Shown here: positions 4,904 through 6,063 of the stretch, piece after piece | Layout of the letters: each line of letters starts with the position of its first letter | Numbering within the stretch: the stretch's first letter is position 1 | From: JACCUZ01 sp038246575 | Lineage (GTDB): Bacteria > Actinomycetota > Actinomycetes > JACCUZ01 | Assembly: GCA_038246575.1 (NCBI GenBank) | Contig: JBBRVU010000229.1 | Span: 1 to 6,063 of the forward strand | DNA length: 6,063 nt | Direction: 5' to 3' | Program-made: the position numbers and the translations under genes | The notes under the pieces: generated by a model | Database searches by the model: none | What the model was told of the DNA's origin: nothing | The model's input: only the letters and a program-made list of their open reading frames with translations

Positions 4904-5932
4904 CTATTGGACCGTGAACGTCTTGGTGTCGACGTGGATCGGAGAGCCGTCCTTCGCCGACGACTCGAACGCGCGGATCTCGTAGCTGCCGGGCTCGAGG
5001 TCGACGCTGTCGCTGAACTCCGCAAACTCGCCGTTGCTGCCACCGGAGGTGAAGCCCTCGGCGACCTTGGCCCCGGCGGCGCCGTCCTTGCGGACCTCCC
5101 AGCTGATGGTTCCCTCGAACGCGGTTCCGTAGCCGGCGATTGAGACGGGGGACGACACGGCCCTGCCCTGCGTCGGGGTGAGCAGCCAGATCAGCCCCTG
5201 CACGTCGACCATCGGCGCACGCGTCACCGGCTCGGAGAGATCGATACGCCGGGTCGACGGCGTCTCTCCAGCGACGAGCAGCCGCACCTTCGTCACGTTC
5301 TTGTCGTTGGCGGTCACGGTGTAGACCAGCTGCTGAACGGCGACCTTCTCTGCCCTGGCGCCCAGGGCGGGGAACACTGCGAGATCCACGGTCGCCGTGT
5401 CGCCCTCGATCGCGAAGCTCCGTTGCGAGTTGTTCGACCACAGCGACGAGTACTCGGGATCGGTCGGCGCCTCCGTGAACATCGCCGACAGGGCCGCTGT
5501 CGCTGGGTCCATGCCCGGGTTCGGGCGCTGCTCGCGATAGAGGCGCAGACCGTCGCCGTCGTTCATGACGTAGTAGACGTAGACGTCACCCTCGACAGGC
5601 ACCGGCGTGGCACTCGTGTCGTCCGGTGTCGGCGTCTCGCTGGAAGACGCCGCCGAGGTCGCCGGGCTGCTGCTGGTCTGCCCCGCCACGACCGTCCCTC
5701 CGTTGTCTCCGTCCGCGAGCAGTGCGAAGCCACCGCCGACGACCAACCCGAGCACGACCGCCGCCGCGACCGCTAGAGCCGCGGGATGACGCCACCATGG
5801 CCGCGAGCTGTCGATCGCGGCGCGGATGTTGCTCAGTCCGTCGTCTGAGGGGTTGACCATGTCGGCCTCCGAGTGCAGGGCAGCGCGAAGTCGCGCCGCC
5901 AGTGGGTCGTCGTCCATGGGTGGGTGAGTCAT
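4904..5932 (-). CDS. Membrane-anchored GerMN/Gmad2 domain protein, putative anti-sigma factor
   Basis: This 342-residue protein has an N-terminal cytoplasmic segment (1-48; DPLAARLRAALHSEAD, then a second short helix), one membrane helix (about 50-73) and a Ser/Thr/Pro-rich linker (about 80-113). A GerMN domain follows (about 117-225, with VYVYYVMNDGDGLRLYRE and TVDLAVFP). The C-terminal Ig-like Gmad2 domain (about 246-342, starting at IWLLTPTQGRAVSSPVSIAG) ends in FTVQ. GerMN and Gmad2 are best known from Bacillus spore germination proteins, but also occur in actinobacterial envelope lipoproteins such as LpqB (GerMN). The start is ATG with GGAGG at 5940-5944, seven bases away, and overlaps the sigma-factor stop by ATGA. 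This topology and coupling suggest that the N-terminus binds the sigma factor while the outer domains sense the envelope. No zinc-binding anti-sigma motif (HxxxCxxC) is present, so that role is inferred. Confidence 0.85.
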   Translation of the reverse strand: MTHPPMDDDPLAARLRAALHSEADMVNPSDDGLSNIRAAIDSSRPWWRHPAALAVAAAVVLGLVVGGGFALLADGDNGGTVVAGQTSSSPATSAASSSETPTPDDTSATPVPVEGDVYVYYVMNDGDGLRLYREQRPNPGMDPATAALSAMFTEAPTDPEYSSLWSNNSQRSFAIEGDTATVDLAVFPALGARAEKVAVQQLVYTVTANDKNVTKVRLLVAGETPSTRRIDLSEPVTRAPMVDVQGLIWLLTPTQGRAVSSPVSIAGYGTAFEGTISWEVRKDGAAGAKVAEGFTSGGSNGEFAEFSDSVDLEPGSYEIRAFESSAKDGSPIHVDTKTFTVQ

Positions 5933-6063
5933 CGGCCCGCCTCCAGCTGGGTTCGCAACGCGGACATCCCCCGGGATGCGTGGCTCTTCACCGCGCCGCG
6001 ACTGATCCCGAGGGTGTCGGCGATGTCGGCCTCGGACAGGTCGCAGTAGTAGCGCAGCACCAG
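5929..6063 (-). CDS. SigE-family ECF RNA polymerase sigma factor, C-terminal part
   Basis: Only the last 44 residues are in the window, reading in from the right edge and ending in TGA at 5929-5931. They contain the sigma-70 region 4 helix-turn-helix that reads the -35 element: LVLRYYCDLSEADIADTLGI, then SRGAVKSHASRGMSALRTQL. The YYCDLSEADIAD-type sequence, with KSHASRGMSALR in the recognition helix and a very short tail, is characteristic of the actinobacterial SigE-like ECF group (small factors of about 160-180 residues). The stop overlaps the start of the GerMN/Gmad2 gene by ATGA, implying coupled expression as a sigma/anti-sigma pair. Target genes and regulation cannot be seen here. Confidence 0.9.
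   Translation of the reverse strand: MVLRYYCDLSEADIADTLGISRGAVKSHASRGMSALRTQLEAGR

Noticed and set aside
4128..5441. 437-residue minus-strand frame across rsmE and the GerMN gene
   Set aside because: It overlaps two well-supported genes in other frames and has low-complexity Arg/Gly-rich content.

Overview
This is a GC-rich window of about 70% G+C, apart from roughly the first 300 bases. The gene content suggests an actinobacterium, probably Nocardioides-like, although that genus is an inference from remembered gene families and order. The evidence is a DUF3097 gene divergent from hrcA-dnaJ, a CIRCE operator, a SigE-family sigma factor, frequent GTG starts and strong G/C codon bias.

Left edge (1-345): the end of an antitoxin-like gene overlaps, by ATGA, the start of a PIN-domain (VapC-like) toxin. 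The toxin breaks off after about 58 residues. At the same place G+C rises from about 62% (bases 1-300, counted by hand) to about 72% (301-360). Another frame then carries a 17-residue tail that looks like the C-terminus of HemW. I read this as the edge of an acquired toxin-antitoxin segment that has removed the 3' end of the resident hemW.

Left-centre (358-1623, minus strand): a small DUF4870 membrane protein and a DUF3097 protein with Toprim-like sequence features. Both have unknown function.

Centre (1624-3962): a 190-base divergent intergenic region holds three 10-bp direct repeats, a candidate -10 box and a clear CIRCE operator. It drives hrcA (heat-shock repressor) and dnaJ (Hsp40 co-chaperone), which are one base apart and form an autoregulated heat-shock operon.

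Right-centre (3963-4880): a 186-base gap contains two near-identical 28-bp direct repeats exactly 61 bases apart, with a possible decayed third copy. rsmE, the 16S rRNA m3U1498 methyltransferase, follows.

Right edge (4904-6063, minus strand, convergent with rsmE): the end of a SigE-family ECF sigma factor overlaps, by ATGA, a single-pass membrane protein with extracytoplasmic GerMN and Gmad2 domains. The pair looks like a sigma factor with an unusual membrane-bound partner or anti-sigma factor.

Most of the window is conserved chromosomal core. I did not find a clear new multi-gene system. The points most worth a second look are the hemW/toxin junction, the 61-bp-period repeats, the sigma/GerMN-Gmad2 pair and the Toprim-like DUF3097 protein.
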